Shown here one piece after another: positions 63,859 through 64,000 of a stretch of 64,000 nucleotides of DNA. The stretch's first letter is position 1. Each line of letters opens with the position of its first letter. Position numbers and translations under genes: made by a program. Under the pieces are notes generated by a model. That model was given only the letters and a program-made list of their open reading frames with translations. It was not told the origin of the DNA and did not search any database. Origin of the DNA: Chelativorans sp. Marseille-P2723 (GTDB taxonomy: Bacteria > Pseudomonadota > Alphaproteobacteria > Rhizobiales > Rhizobiaceae); contig NZ_CADDWI010000013.1 in the NCBI RefSeq assembly GCF_902809845.1, forward strand, positions 960,113 through 1,024,112. The letters run 5' to 3'.

Positions 63859-64000
63859 ATGGGCGTTGCTTTAACCAACCTCGGTGCGCCCCTGCCGCGC
63901 AAGCATCCTTGTGGCCGTCACCTAATTGGGGAAAAAGGGAATGCATTTCGTTGTGCCGCCTATCGCGTCCCGGAAGGTAGTGCGGAGCAGATGATGCACA
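63859..64000. other. Sequence after transposase relic, nothing identified
   Basis: This 142-bp stretch has no recognisable gene, only a short frame starting near 63940. It may be the outer part of the relic or its flank; the window ends here. Confidence 0.4.

Noticed and set aside
1..64000. CRISPR arrays, prophage genes, toxin-antitoxin or restriction systems
   Set aside because: No regularly spaced direct repeats, phage structural genes or characteristic small paired genes were seen.

Overview
The window looks like chromosomal DNA of an alphaproteobacterium of the order Hyphomicrobiales (Rhizobiales), probably close to Mesorhizobium/Phyllobacteriaceae. By eye it is GC-rich (roughly 60%) and densely coded. 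It carries gene orders typical of that order: xerD and a tiny membrane protein divergent from aroK-aroB-CNNM transporter, accA with the usual rhizobial N-terminus, a zwf-pgl-edd Entner-Doudoroff operon, minCDE, potFGHI, and an agl-type sugar transporter. The genus cannot be fixed from the sequence alone.

Layout. 1-4.9 kb: 3' part of anmK, a three-gene ABC importer with a terminator after its binding-protein gene, and a universal stress protein. 5-8.3 kb (minus): aroK-aroB-CNNM/CorC. 8.2-12.2 kb (plus): a 47-aa membrane protein, xerD, accA, a YafK-like L,D-transpeptidase lipoprotein and a TusA-like protein. 12.3-14.4 kb (minus): a penicillin-binding carboxypeptidase and a CobW metallochaperone. 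14.6-16.1 kb: an M20 amidohydrolase and tRNA-Arg(CCT), followed by a decayed copy of the tRNA 3' part. 16.1-20.2 kb (minus): potFGHI polyamine importer. 20.4-23.8 kb: an XRE/DUF2083 regulator divergent from isocitrate lyase aceA. 24-27.4 kb: a degenerate receiver protein and puuA-puuB for putrescine breakdown. 27.4-28.2 kb: proC.

28.3-37.2 kb is a surface-polysaccharide block inserted between proC and folD. It holds an O-antigen ligase/polymerase-like protein, three recognisable glycosyltransferases, a DUF6492-like protein, a flippase with a start-codon problem and a Wzz/GumC-type chain-length protein. 38.2-41.8 kb is a compact uncharacterised module: a membrane alkaline-phosphatase-superfamily protein, an 85-aa membrane protein with a YLDAGTGS motif, and a two-domain SAM methyltransferase. 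I consider this the best candidate for an undescribed system in the window.

41.8-45.9 kb: zwf-pgl-edd, translationally coupled. 46.1-48.4 kb: aldehyde dehydrogenase plus SDR. 48.7-50.8 kb: minCDE and a small protein, preceded by a perfect CtrA box. 51-55.6 kb: a DapA-like aldolase, panBC, a SapC-like protein and a LysE exporter. 55.7-62 kb (minus): aglEFGK-like transporter and rlmN. 62-64 kb: AT-rich and decayed DNA with an IS630-family transposase relic. No rRNA, CRISPR array, phage or intact mobile element is visible.
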